Part shown: positions 7,292-15,823 of the stretch, piece by piece
Position numbering within the stretch: the stretch's first letter is position 1
How the letters are laid out: each line of letters starts with the position of its first letter
Origin: Candidatus Rokuibacteriota bacterium
GTDB taxonomy: Bacteria > Methylomirabilota > Methylomirabilia > Rokubacteriales > CSP1-6
Length of the DNA stretch: 60,133 bases
Reading direction: 5' to 3'
Assembly: GCA_016193045.1 (NCBI GenBank)
Contig: JACPSW010000011.1
Coordinates: forward strand, 1-60,133
Notes under the pieces: generated by a model
The model's database searches: none
Seen by the model: only the letters and a program-made list of their open reading frames with translations
What the model was told of the DNA's origin: nothing
Position numbers and translations under genes: made by a program

Positions 7292-8472
7292 CCTGAGCGT
7301 TCGAGCAGGCGGCGGGCGTCCGTGCGAGCTTGGTCCAGCACCTCCCGCACCGGCAGCCCTTTCTCTTTGGCGATTCGGGCGACCTCGGAAAATTCGGGCG
7401 TCACCGTCACGATCTTGCCCCCGAGGCGCGAGACCTTGAAGGACACGGGCCCGTAGGCGGTCGAGAGCGTGACCAGCTCACGCTCCAGCCGGGAGCGCTG
7501 GTAGTCGGTCCAGCGCACGCCGATCGTCGTGCTCTCCTCGAACAGGATGGTCGAGAGGTCCCCCACCTTTGACGGCTCGACGAGCGCGGTGAGGACCACG
7601 CCGGGCCGGCTCCGCTTCATGATGATGGGGGTCAGGAAGACGTCGAGCGCCCCGGCCTCCAGGAGCCGCTCCATCAGCGGCTCGTAGAGCTGGGGCGACA
7701 TGTCGTCGATCGTCGTCTCCAGCTGGACGATCGTTTCCCGCCCCCCGGTCTCCGCCGTCGTCCCGACGAAGCAGCGGAGAAGATTGGGGATCGGCAGGTC
7801 CATGCTGCCCGCTCCGTACCCCACGCGGTCCACGGTCATGGGGGGCATCGACCCCGAGGAGGCGGCGAGCGTGGTCAGGATCGCCGCGCCGGTGGGAGTC
7901 ACGAGCTCGACCCGGACTCCGTTGTCGTAGACGGGGAAGCCCTTGAGCAGCTCCGCGGTGCCAGGCCCGGGAACGGGGATCCTGCCGTGGGGACCCTCCA
8001 CCATCCCGCCGCCCAGGGGGAGCGCCGACACGTGAATGGCCTCCACGCCCAGCAGATGAAGCCCCGCCACCGCCCCGGTGACATCGACAATGGCGTCCAC
8101 GGCGCCAACGTCGTGGAAGTGAACCGCCTCGACCGCGCTCCCGTGGACCCGGGCTTCGGCCTCGGCGAGCCGCCTGAAGATACGGGCCGCGTCCGCCTTG
8201 ACCCGAGCGGGCAGCGCGCTCCGCCCCAGGAGGCCGAGGATCTCGGAAAGGGTCCGCGCGTGGTGAGCCCTCGCGTCCACCTCCACATCCACTTTGGTGG
8301 CGCGGAAGGCGCCCTTCGTGACCTCGCGCGCCACCAGGCGATAACCCGCGAGCGGGAGCTTTGCGAGCTCGGTGCTCAGCGAGTCGAGGGAGACCCCGGC
8401 GTCCACGAGGGCGCCCAGGATCATGTCGCCGCTCGCCCCGCTCGGGCAATCGAAGTACGCGACCTTCATCAC
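7288..8472 (-). CDS. larC: LarC, nickel insertase of the nickel-pincer nucleotide cofactor
   Basis: 394-residue protein of the LarC family (DUF111), which uses CTP to insert nickel into pyridinium-3,5-bisthiocarboxylate mononucleotide. The N-terminus YFDCPSGASGDMILGALVDAG is the family hallmark, with a His-rich VHFHDVGAVDAIVD segment further in. In Lactiplantibacillus plantarum LarC is made by a programmed frameshift; here it is one continuous frame. It overlaps larB by 4 bp and is the last gene of the rlmN-to-larC run. No lactate racemase (larA) or other recognisable user of the cofactor lies in the window. Confidence 0.93.
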   Translation of the reverse strand: MMKVAYFDCPSGASGDMILGALVDAGVSLDSLSTELAKLPLAGYRLVAREVTKGAFRATKVDVEVDARAHHARTLSEILGLLGRSALPARVKADAARIFRRLAEAEARVHGSAVEAVHFHDVGAVDAIVDVTGAVAGLHLLGVEAIHVSALPLGGGMVEGPHGRIPVPGPGTAELLKGFPVYDNGVRVELVTPTGAAILTTLAASSGSMPPMTVDRVGYGAGSMDLPIPNLLRCFVGTTAETGGRETIVQLETTIDDMSPQLYEPLMERLLEAGALDVFLTPIIMKRSRPGVVLTALVEPSKVGDLSTILFEESTTIGVRWTDYQRSRLERELVTLSTAYGPVSFKVSRLGGKIVTVTPEFSEVARIAKEKGLPVREVLDQARTDARRLLERSG

Positions 8473-9227
8473 CGGACTTTGGAAACGAGCTTGTTGATCT
8501 GGTTCGCCTGGACGGCGGCGCCGTAGCCGTTGTCGATATTCACCACGCTCACGCCCGGCGCGCAGGAGTTCAGCATGGCCAGGAGCGCGGTGATCCCCCC
8601 GAAGGAAGCGCCGTAGCCGACACTCGTCGGGACCGCGAGGACGGGACGGTCCACCAGGCCGCCGATGACGCTCGGCAGCGCCCCCTCCATGCCCGCGACG
8701 GCGATGATGACGTTGGCCTCGCTCAGCAGGTGGTGGTGATCGAGCAGGCGATGGAGCCCCGCCACGCCGCAGTCGTACACTCGCTCCACGCGATTGCCGA
8801 GGACCTCGGCGGTCACCGCGGCTTCCTCCGCGACCGGGATGTCCGAAGTCCCCGCGCTGATGACGGCGATCAGCCCGACGCCCTCGACGGGCTTTGGCTT
8901 GACGACGACGATCCGGGCCTGGGCGTGATAGTCGTGGGGAAGGCCGGCGGCGGCGATCGCCCCGGCCACCTCAGCCGTGGCGCGCGTCGCCAGGACGTTG
9001 TCGTGATGGGCGGCGAGTCGCGAGGCGATGGCCACCACCTGCTCGAGGGTCTTCCCCTGGCAGAAGACGGCTTCCGGCGCGCCGGCGCGGAGCGACCGGT
9101 GCAGGTCCACCTTGGCGAACCTCAGATCCTCGTACGGGAGGTCGCGCAGCCGGGCGAGCGCCTCTTCCGGAGGGAGCCGCCCCGCCCGGACGTCCTCGAG
9201 GAGGGCTCTGAGCCGCTCGCGGTCCAT
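8469..9227 (-). CDS. larB: LarB, pyridinium-3,5-biscarboxylate mononucleotide synthase
   Basis: 252 residues, the LarB length. It carboxylates and hydrolyses nicotinate adenine dinucleotide in the first step of the nickel-pincer pathway. The C-terminal two thirds resemble AIR carboxylase (PurE), with VISAGTSDIPVAEEA and PTSVGYGASFGG blocks; the N-terminal DVRAGRLPPEEAL region is typical of LarB rather than PurE. ATG 9227 overlaps the larE stop by one base (TGATG). Confidence 0.93.
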   Translation of the reverse strand: MDRERLRALLEDVRAGRLPPEEALARLRDLPYEDLRFAKVDLHRSLRAGAPEAVFCQGKTLEQVVAIASRLAAHHDNVLATRATAEVAGAIAAAGLPHDYHAQARIVVVKPKPVEGVGLIAVISAGTSDIPVAEEAAVTAEVLGNRVERVYDCGVAGLHRLLDHHHLLSEANVIIAVAGMEGALPSVIGGLVDRPVLAVPTSVGYGASFGGITALLAMLNSCAPGVSVVNIDNGYGAAVQANQINKLVSKVR

Positions 9228-10093
9228 CAGCGCCTCTCACCCTGGCCCTCTCCCCGGCGGGGAGAGGGGATCGTCCGGAGCAGCCCGAGGGCGTCGTTGG
9301 CGCTGCCGCTCCTGAAGCCCTGGAGATCCACGGTGACGTAGAGATAGCCGAGTTCTCTGAAGCGCTCCACGACGGCGTCCCGCAGACCGTCTTCCCAGAG
9401 CCGCGCCAGCTCGTCCCGGGCGATCTCCAGCCGGGCGAGACGGTCGTGGTGACGCACCCGGAACTGTTTGAAGCCCAGGCTCCGGATGAACGCCTCCGCG
9501 GCATCCACCTGCCTCAACTTCTCTGCCGTGATACCGTCGCCGTACTGGAAGCGTGAGGACAGGCAGGCGAAGGAGGGTTTGTCCCAGGTCGGCAGCCCGA
9601 ACTCGCGGGAGAGCTCCCGGATCTCCGTCTTCCAGAACTCCGCGTCGATCAGGGGCGCCGGCACCCCCATCCGCTTGGCGGCCTCCATGCCCGGGCGGTG
9701 ATCGCCCAGGTCGTCCATGTTGGCGCCGTAGACGAGGTGCGCCGCTCCCTCCCGCGCTGCCACGGGCCCCAATTTCGCGAACAGCTCTTCTTTGCAGAAA
9801 AAGCAGCGGTTGGGCGGGTTCTTGGCATACTCGGGATTGTCCAGCTCCCGGGTCTCGATGACGAGGTGACGCATCCCGAGGTGCCTCGCGAGCCGTCGGG
9901 CCTCTTCGAGCTCGGACGCGGGGTAGGTCTCCGAGTCGGCTGTGACGAGGAGGGCCCTCTCTCCGAGGGCGTCCTTGGCCGCTCGGGCCAGGAAGGTGGA
10001 GTCGACCCCTCCCGAGAAGGCGACGATCACGCTCTCCAGCTCCCGGAGGATGCCGAGCAGCCGCTCGTATTTCTGACGGAGCCCCGGGGTCAT
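9227..10093 (-). CDS. larE: LarE, ATP-dependent sulfur transferase of nickel-pincer cofactor synthesis
   Basis: 288-residue PP-loop ATP pyrophosphatase with SGGVDST near residue 25. It sulfurates the LarB product. Cysteines occur in NRCFFCKEELF (CXXC, about residues 97-100) and in SFACLSSRF (about residue 175), the position of the sacrificial Cys of L. plantarum LarE. LarE homologues with this three-Cys set are known to bind a 4Fe-4S cluster, so catalytic rather than sacrificial sulfur transfer is plausible. The last 15 residues (TIPSPRRGEGQGERR) are encoded by a dispersed hairpin repeat. One base separates it from the PfkB stop. Confidence 0.93.
   Translation of the reverse strand: MTPGLRQKYERLLGILRELESVIVAFSGGVDSTFLARAAKDALGERALLVTADSETYPASELEEARRLARHLGMRHLVIETRELDNPEYAKNPPNRCFFCKEELFAKLGPVAAREGAAHLVYGANMDDLGDHRPGMEAAKRMGVPAPLIDAEFWKTEIRELSREFGLPTWDKPSFACLSSRFQYGDGITAEKLRQVDAAEAFIRSLGFKQFRVRHHDRLARLEIARDELARLWEDGLRDAVVERFRELGYLYVTVDLQGFRSGSANDALGLLRTIPSPRRGEGQGERR
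9234..9270. repeat. CTCTCCCC/GGGGAGAG hairpin repeat, copy 1
   Basis: CTCTCACCCTGGCCCTCTCC continuing into CCGGCGGGGAGAGGGG, a near-perfect stem. Related copies are at 11024-11056 and 54222-54273. This copy lies inside the 3' end of larE and encodes its last residues. Confidence 0.8.
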
Positions 10094-10094
10094 C

Positions 10095-11003
10095 TCAGAT
10101 CTCGAAGCGGACGAGATCCTGGAACGACGCGTAGCGCCGCTCGATCTCGTCGGCCTTGAGGCTCAGGAGGCGGTTCAGCGAGAAGTCCTCCACGGTGAAC
10201 GAGGCCATCACCGAGCCGAAGACGATGGCGCGGCGCACCGACTCCACCTCCGTCCGCCCCTCCCGGGCCAGGTGGCCCATGAAGCCCCCGGCGAAGGTGT
10301 CACCCGCCCCCGTCGGGTCGAGCAGCGATTCCATCGGATAGGCCGGGACGAAGAAGAACGAGCCGTCGGAGACCATCAGCGCGCCGTACTCGCCGCGCTT
10401 GACCACGACGGTGCGCGGGCCGAGGGTCAGGATCACGCGGGCCGCCTTGATCAGGTTGGGCTCCCGCGCGAGCTGGCGTGCCTCGGCGTCGTTGATCAGG
10501 AGGACGTCCACCTCCGCCAGCACCCGGAGCAGCGCCTGGCGCTTGCCCTCGATCCAGAAGTTCATGGTGTCCAGGGCCACGAGCTGCGGCCGCTCCACTT
10601 GGCGGAGCACTTCCAGCTGCAGCTCCGGGTCGATGTTCGCCAGGAAGAGGAAGGGGATCTTCTTGTGAGCGCCCGAGAGCGACGGCCGGAAGTTGGCGAA
10701 GACGTTCAACCGGGTCTCCAGCGTTTTCGCCTCGTTCAGGTCGAACCCGTACTCCCCCGCCCACCGAAAGGTCTGGCCGTGGGCGATCTGGAGCCCGGAA
10801 AGGTCCACGCCCCGATCCTTGAGGGCCGCCAGGTGCGCCTTCGGGAAATCCTCCCCCACCACCGCCACCACCTTCACATCGGTGAAGAAGCTGGCGGCGT
10901 AGGAGAAGTAGGTGGCCGACCCGCCGAGGACCTCGGTCACCTGCCCGAAGGGGGTCGTGACGCTGTCCAGCGCCACGGAGCCGACCACGAGAAGGTCAGC
11001 CAC
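10095..11003 (-). CDS. PfkB-family carbohydrate/nucleoside kinase
   Basis: 302-residue ribokinase-fold kinase. The anion-hole/catalytic-base motif DPTGAGDTFAGGF (around residue 232) is intact, and the N-terminal GGSATYFSYAASFF corresponds to the substrate-side GG motif. The substrate is not evident. The gene overlaps the 5'-methylthioadenosine phosphorylase gene by 8 bp, so a ribose or nucleoside produced by that pathway is a reasonable guess. It is not a close match to methylthioribose kinase, which has a different fold. Confidence 0.85.
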   Translation of the reverse strand: MADLLVVGSVALDSVTTPFGQVTEVLGGSATYFSYAASFFTDVKVVAVVGEDFPKAHLAALKDRGVDLSGLQIAHGQTFRWAGEYGFDLNEAKTLETRLNVFANFRPSLSGAHKKIPFLFLANIDPELQLEVLRQVERPQLVALDTMNFWIEGKRQALLRVLAEVDVLLINDAEARQLAREPNLIKAARVILTLGPRTVVVKRGEYGALMVSDGSFFFVPAYPMESLLDPTGAGDTFAGGFMGHLAREGRTEVESVRRAIVFGSVMASFTVEDFSLNRLLSLKADEIERRYASFQDLVRFEI

Positions 11004-11925
11004 GGCCGCGGCCCCGGCGTCCCCTCACCCTGCCCTCTCCCCGCCGGGGAGAGGGGCGGCGTGAAGGGAAATACTTCCCGATGAGCAGGTCCAGGGCCTT
11101 GCGCGTCCGCGGGGGAAACGCCGACGGGTTGGTGATCACGGCGTTCCGCAGCAGCAGGGGACAGCCGCAGCGCCGCGGCGGCCCAACCTGGGGGATGACG
11201 TGAAGCAGGACCTCCTTGGCCGTCGCCACGTTCTTGAGGAGATTGGCGACCACGCCTTCCACGCTCACCGCCTCTTCGCTCTCGTGCCAGACGTCGTAGT
11301 CGGTCGCCAGGGCGAGCGTCGAGTAGCAGAGTTCCGCCTCGCGGGCCAGCTTGGCCTCGGGCATGTTCGTCATCCCGATGACGTCCACGCCCCACTGGCG
11401 GTAGATGCGCGATTCGGCCTTCGAGGAGAACTGGGGCCCTTCGATGCAGAGGTAGGTCCCGCCGCGGTGCACGGTGGCTCCCGTGCTGCGCGCCGCCGTT
11501 TCGAGGCGATCCGCCAGGTCGAAACACACCGGATCGGCCATCCCCACGTGGGCCACAATGCCGTCGCCGAAGAACGTCGAGGGTCGTCGCCGCGTCCAGT
11601 CGAAGAACTGGTCGGGGATGACGAGGTCGAGGGGCCGGATGTCCTCCCTCATGCTCCCAACAGCGCTTATGGAGATGATCCATTCCACTCCGAGCACCTT
11701 GAAGCCGTAGATGTTGGCGCGGAAGTTCAGCTCCGAGGGCATGAGCCGGTGCCCCCTGCCGTGGCGGGGCAGAAAGACCACGGTCCGGGCGCCGAGCCGG
11801 CCGACGCAATAGGCGTCCGACGGGTCGCCGAACGGCGTCTTGACCCTGGTCCAGCGGACGTCGGTGAGCCCCTCCAGCTCGTAGAGCCCGCTCCCCCCGA
11901 TGACGCCGATCTTGATCTCGCTCAT
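10996..11925 (-). CDS. mtnP: S-methyl-5'-thioadenosine phosphorylase
   Basis: 309-residue purine nucleoside phosphorylase family enzyme converting methylthioadenosine and phosphate to adenine and methylthioribose-1-phosphate. The N-terminus has IGVIGGSGLYELEG; other marks are PRHGRGHRLMPSELNFRANI (phosphate and base pocket), CIEGPQFSSKAESR and GMTNMPEAKLAREAE. ATG 11925 is chosen because it overlaps the mtaB stop by 4 bp; the frame upstream is a shadow of mtaB. The last about 20 residues (SPRRGEG-type, Arg/Gly-rich) come from a hairpin repeat that is also found at the end of larE. Confidence 0.92.
   Translation of the reverse strand: MSEIKIGVIGGSGLYELEGLTDVRWTRVKTPFGDPSDAYCVGRLGARTVVFLPRHGRGHRLMPSELNFRANIYGFKVLGVEWIISISAVGSMREDIRPLDLVIPDQFFDWTRRRPSTFFGDGIVAHVGMADPVCFDLADRLETAARSTGATVHRGGTYLCIEGPQFSSKAESRIYRQWGVDVIGMTNMPEAKLAREAELCYSTLALATDYDVWHESEEAVSVEGVVANLLKNVATAKEVLLHVIPQVGPPRRCGCPLLLRNAVITNPSAFPPRTRKALDLLIGKYFPSRRPSPRRGEGRVRGRRGRGRG
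11024..11056. repeat. CTCTCCCC/GGGGAGAG hairpin repeat, copy 2
   Basis: CTCACCCTGCCCTCTCCCC followed by GCCGGGGAGAGGGG. It lies within the 3' end of the MTA phosphorylase gene and encodes RRPSPRRGEG, mirroring the tail of LarE. Confidence 0.8.
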
Positions 11926-13247
11926 GCCTCGGACGAGGGCTCCGCCACCTTGCCCAGGGTTCGATCGGACGTCGCGTCGGTCACCGAGATATTGAGGAAG
12001 CGGCCCATCCACTCGTCGGTCCCTTCGAAGAGGACTTCCACGTAGTTGCCCGTCAGGCCCGTGAGGCGTCCCGTGAACTCATCCCGCTCCTCGAGGGCGA
12101 GGACCTCCCAGGTCCGCCCGACCAGCCGCCCACGAAAGGCCAGGCTCCTCTCCCGGCCGAGCCGTCGCAGCGCCGTGCTTCGCCCGGTGATGGTCCGCGC
12201 GGGCAGATGACCGGGAAGGCGGGCGGCCTCGGTGCCCTTGCGGTCGGAGTAGGAGAAGACGTGGAGGTAGGAGACCGGCAGCGCCCCGATCAGCGCCCGT
12301 GTCGCCGCGAAGTCGGCGTCGGTCTCTCCGGGAAAACCCACGATCACGTCCGCCCCGAGGCCGAGGTCGGGAATAGCCCTCGAAAGCCTCTCAGCCAGCG
12401 ACGCGTAAATCCTCGTGTTATAAGGCCGGCGCATGAGCCTGAGGACCCGGTCGCTGCCGGACTGGAGCGGGACGTGAAGATGGGGGGCGATCCGCGGTGA
12501 CCCCGCAAGCACCTCGATCAGCTCGTCGGTGAAGTACGAGGGCAGAATGGACGAAAGGCGGAGCCGTCCCAGCCCCGGCACGTCCAAAATCTGCCCGAGC
12601 AGCGCCGCGAGGGTGGTCCGCGGGAAGAGGTCCCGGCCGTAGTGGCCCATGTCCACCCCGGTCAGCACCACTTCGCCGTAGCCGGCCTCCACGAGCCGGT
12701 GAACCTGGTCCACGACCACCTTGGGCTCCCGGCTCCGGCTCCCACCGCGCGCCAAGGGGACGATGCAGAAGGCGCAGCGGTGCTGGCAGCCGTCCTGGAC
12801 CTTGACGAAGGCCCGGGAGCGCCCCCTGAAATGGGTGACGGAGGCGACGGGGACATTCGTCGCCTTCCGGATATCCCCCACCCTCACGAGGGGCGTCGCG
12901 CGCTTCGTGAGGGAATCGAGCAGACCCGCCAGCTCGTACTTCTCCTGGCTACCGGCGATCAGGTCCACGCCGGGGATGCGCGCGATGGCCGCGGGGTCGG
13001 TCTGGGCGTAGCACCCCGTCACCACGACCAGCGCCTGGGGATTCCGGCGGATCGCCCGGCGGATCATCTGGCGGTCGGAGAAGTCGGCGCGGCCCGTCAC
13101 GGTGCAGGTGTTGATGACGTATACCTGGGCCGGCTCGTCGAAGGGGACCGCCCGGTAGCCGCGGGAGGCCAGGAGCTCCTCCATCTCCTGCGTCTCAGCC
13201 TGGTTGAGCCTGCACCCCACGGTTGCAAAGGCGATGGTTTTGCTCAT
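11922..13247 (-). CDS. mtaB: tRNA t6A37 methylthiotransferase MtaB (radical SAM)
   Basis: 441-residue MiaB-family enzyme: N-terminal UPF0004 domain starting FATVGCRLNQAETQEMEELL, a radical SAM core with CXXXCXXC in GCQHRCAFCIVP (near residue 140-150), and a C-terminal TRAM domain. The CRLNQAE block fits MtaB, which adds methylthio to N6-threonylcarbamoyladenosine at position 37, rather than MiaB or RimO. It overlaps rlmN by 4 bp, pairing two radical SAM RNA modifiers at the head of the operon. Confidence 0.92.
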   Translation of the reverse strand: MSKTIAFATVGCRLNQAETQEMEELLASRGYRAVPFDEPAQVYVINTCTVTGRADFSDRQMIRRAIRRNPQALVVVTGCYAQTDPAAIARIPGVDLIAGSQEKYELAGLLDSLTKRATPLVRVGDIRKATNVPVASVTHFRGRSRAFVKVQDGCQHRCAFCIVPLARGGSRSREPKVVVDQVHRLVEAGYGEVVLTGVDMGHYGRDLFPRTTLAALLGQILDVPGLGRLRLSSILPSYFTDELIEVLAGSPRIAPHLHVPLQSGSDRVLRLMRRPYNTRIYASLAERLSRAIPDLGLGADVIVGFPGETDADFAATRALIGALPVSYLHVFSYSDRKGTEAARLPGHLPARTITGRSTALRRLGRERSLAFRGRLVGRTWEVLALEERDEFTGRLTGLTGNYVEVLFEGTDEWMGRFLNISVTDATSDRTLGKVAEPSSEA

Positions 13248-14296
13248 CGCACCTGCACCCCCACCGCTGCTGCCGTTTCCTTGAGCTGGCCGCAGGCGGC
13301 GCCGATATCCTCGCCCTTCGACCAGCGGACGGTGGCGGTGATCCCGTGCTCCTGCAGGATCGCCTGGAACGCCAGGATGCGCTGGAGGGGCGGCCGCCGG
13401 AACCCCGAGCCCTCCCAGGCGTTGAAGGGGATCAGGTTGACCTTGGCGCGGACGCCCTTGAGGAGACGCGTCAGCCGGATGGCGTCCTCGGGTGAATCGT
13501 TGACGCCATCGAGCAGCACGTACTCGAAGGTCATCCGCTGGCGCACGGGGAGTGGGAAGCGGCGGCAGGCCGCCAGGAGATCCTCGAGCGGCCAGCTCTG
13601 GTTCACCGGCATGAGGCGCCCCCGCACCGCGTCCGTCGTCGCGTGCAGCGAGACCGCCAGGTTGACCTTGAGGTTTTCCTTGGCGAGCTTCTGCATCCCG
13701 CTGACCAGCCCGACCGTGGAGACGGTGATCCTCCGGGGGGAGTAGCCGAAGGCGCCGGGATGAGTCAGGAGCCTGAGGGCCCTGACGGTGGCCTCGTAGT
13801 TGGCCAGCGGCTCGCCCATCCCCATGAAGACGAGGTGCGTGATGCGCGTTTCAGGGTCGAGGGTCCGGCGCGCCGCCGCCAGCTGGCCGACGATCTCCCC
13901 CGCCGTCAGGTTGCGAATCAGCCCCATGGTCCCGGTGAAGCAGAACGCGCAGGCGAAGCCGCATCCGACCTGGACGGAGAGGCAGAGGGTCAGCCGGTCC
14001 CGATCGGGCATGAGGACGGCGTGGATCCGGGCGCCGTCGGCCAGGCGAAGGACGAACTTCTGGCTGCCATCCCGGGAGGGGACGACGCGCTCGACCTCGG
14101 GAACCCCGACGAAAGCCTCCTCCGCGAGCCGCGCCCTGAACTCCTTGGGGAGGTTCGACATCGCCTCGAAGTCATAGACGCCCTTCTTGAAGAGCCAGGT
14201 GGCGAGCTGACGTCCGCGGTAGGGGTCGGCGCCGAGACGCCGGGCCAGCGCCTCGAGTTCGTCGGGCAAGAGCGAAAGCAGGTCCACACTGGCCAT
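13244..14296 (-). CDS. rlmN: dual-specificity RNA methyltransferase RlmN
   Basis: 350-residue radical SAM enzyme that methylates C2 of A2503 in 23S rRNA and A37 of some tRNAs. Radical SAM motif CGFACAFC is followed by FTGTMGLIRNLTAGEI, and the GMGEPLANY block and LAVSLHATTD are standard RlmN features. The C-terminal GEDIGAACGQL holds the second catalytic Cys. ATG 14296 starts the conserved N-terminal SLLPDELEAL helix. First gene of the seven-gene run to larC. Confidence 0.94.
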   Translation of the reverse strand: MASVDLLSLLPDELEALARRLGADPYRGRQLATWLFKKGVYDFEAMSNLPKEFRARLAEEAFVGVPEVERVVPSRDGSQKFVLRLADGARIHAVLMPDRDRLTLCLSVQVGCGFACAFCFTGTMGLIRNLTAGEIVGQLAAARRTLDPETRITHLVFMGMGEPLANYEATVRALRLLTHPGAFGYSPRRITVSTVGLVSGMQKLAKENLKVNLAVSLHATTDAVRGRLMPVNQSWPLEDLLAACRRFPLPVRQRMTFEYVLLDGVNDSPEDAIRLTRLLKGVRAKVNLIPFNAWEGSGFRRPPLQRILAFQAILQEHGITATVRWSKGEDIGAACGQLKETAAAVGVQVR

Positions 14297-14356
14297 GGCC
14301 GCCCTAGACCCTGCGCCGGGCCGAGAACCGAGCAGCCCAAGGCTCGAGGGAGGAGC

Positions 14357-14483
14357 CCACCGGAGGCGTACGCGGTTGTACGGTGAGGATGGGCGACGAC
14401 CGAGAACGCAGGGATGCGACGGTTATCGGCACGGCGCTAGAATAGCACAGGAGTTTTCCACATTTCCTGTGCGCCTCCGGTGG
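14357..14483. repeat. structured upstream region of rlmN (14297-14542 has no gene)
   Basis: A perfect 12-bp inverted repeat, CCACCGGAGGCG at 14357-14368 and its complement at 14472-14483, encloses a second palindrome CACAGGA/TCCTGTG (14446-14452 and 14465-14471). On the minus strand this precedes rlmN and could be an RNA leader structure, a terminator remnant of the upstream operon, or a degraded mobile element. No coding sequence is supported. Confidence 0.5.
14439..14447 (-). promoter_or_regulatory. possible extended -10 promoter for the rlmN operon
   Basis: On the minus strand TGCTATTCT forms an extended -10 about 143 bp before rlmN. No good -35 was found, and it sits within the inverted-repeat region. 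Confidence 0.3.
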
Positions 14484-14542
14484 ATAACCCTGTGGGTTCC
14501 GGCACCGCGCTGTCGTGAAATCAAACCTTCGGAGCGTTTCGC

Positions 14543-15823
14543 CTATCCAGAAGGCAGGTGGCCCACGAGCAGCAGATAGAGGTCGAGAAGGTTCGTGTTG
14601 GTGGGGCCGGTGACGATCAGGTCGCCCAGATCGGAGAAGAACCGATACGAATCATTGGCCTCCAGGGAGGCGCGAGCGTCGAGGTTCCGGCGCGCCGCTC
14701 TTGTGATCGTATTCCCGTCCGCAATCGCGCCGGCAGCGTCGGTCGGGCCGTCGGTACCGTCCGTCCCGGCTGCAAGGACCAGGACTTCATCCATTCCTTG
14801 AATCGCCAGGGCCGCCGACAGAGCGAACTCCTGGCAGCGTCCCCCCCTCCCCGTCCCCTTGACGGTCACCGTAGTCTCCCCTCCCGCGACCAGGCACGCC
14901 GGGGGGGTCACAGCCGTTGCCAGGCCGCAAAACTCCTTCGCCACTTCCCTGGCCTCGCCGCTCAGGGCGCGGGTCACGAAGGAGACGCGGAACCCCAGGG
15001 CTTCCGCCTCCCGGACAGCGGCCTCGACGATGAGACGGTTGTTCCCGATCACGTGGCTCTGGACGCGGCGAAAGACGGGATCGTCGGCCTTGGGAGTCTC
15101 CGGCATCTCTCCCCGGGCGCCCCGCTCCAGGTGCTCGGCGACTGCCCGGGGGGCTTTCGCGCGAAGCCCGAAGCGGTCCAGGATGGCCAGGGCGTCGCCG
15201 TAGGTGCTTCGGTCGGGAGCGGTAGGTCCAGAGGCGATCACGTCCAGCGGGTCGCCGATCACATCGGAGAGGGTGAGCGCCAGGACCGCTGCCGGGCTGG
15301 CGGCCTGGGCCAGGCGCCCGCCCTTGAGCAGCGAGCAGTGCTTGCGCACGGCGTTCAGCTCGTTGATATCGGCGCCGGCCTCCAGCAAGAGCCGGGTCAG
15401 GGCCTGCTTCTCCTCGAGGGTGATCGGGGGGACGGGAGACGGCGCGAGGGCGGAGCCGCCCCCGGAGATCAGGACGATCAGCAGGTCCTCGGGGTGAGCC
15501 GAGCTGGCCAGAGCGAGGATCTCCCTGGCAGCGCGGAGCCCCCGCTCGTCGGGGATGGGATGGCCGGCCTCCACGAGCTTGATGTTCCTGGTGGGGGCCG
15601 AGTACCCGTCCTTGACCACCACCAGGCCGCCGGAGATGCGCTCGCCCAGGACCCCTTCGAGGGCGTGAGCCATGGCGCCCGACGCCTTCCCTGCCCCGAC
15701 GACCAGCACCCGCCGATAACGCGAAAGGTCCATGGACGCAAGGGCGCCGGTGACGAGGGGGCCAACGTCCCCGGCCCGGACCGCCGCCTGGAAGATCTGA
15801 AGCCCCGCCTCCCTGAGCGTCAC
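14543..15823 (-). CDS. gckA: glycerate 2-kinase (MOFRL family)
   Basis: 426-residue glycerate kinase type II: N-terminal DUF4147 domain (VVGAGKASGAMA near residue 42, ISGGGSAL near residue 120) and C-terminal MOFRL domain (AGTDGTDGPTDAAGA). It phosphorylates D-glycerate to 2-phosphoglycerate, linking the serine/glyoxylate or formaldehyde-fixing routes with glycolysis. GTG 15823 overlaps the aminotransferase stop (GTGA). The neighbouring aminotransferase could provide hydroxypyruvate or another keto acid to the same route; this is inference. Confidence 0.9.
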   Translation of the reverse strand: MTLREAGLQIFQAAVRAGDVGPLVTGALASMDLSRYRRVLVVGAGKASGAMAHALEGVLGERISGGLVVVKDGYSAPTRNIKLVEAGHPIPDERGLRAAREILALASSAHPEDLLIVLISGGGSALAPSPVPPITLEEKQALTRLLLEAGADINELNAVRKHCSLLKGGRLAQAASPAAVLALTLSDVIGDPLDVIASGPTAPDRSTYGDALAILDRFGLRAKAPRAVAEHLERGARGEMPETPKADDPVFRRVQSHVIGNNRLIVEAAVREAEALGFRVSFVTRALSGEAREVAKEFCGLATAVTPPACLVAGGETTVTVKGTGRGGRCQEFALSAALAIQGMDEVLVLAAGTDGTDGPTDAAGAIADGNTITRAARRNLDARASLEANDSYRFFSDLGDLIVTGPTNTNLLDLYLLLVGHLPSG

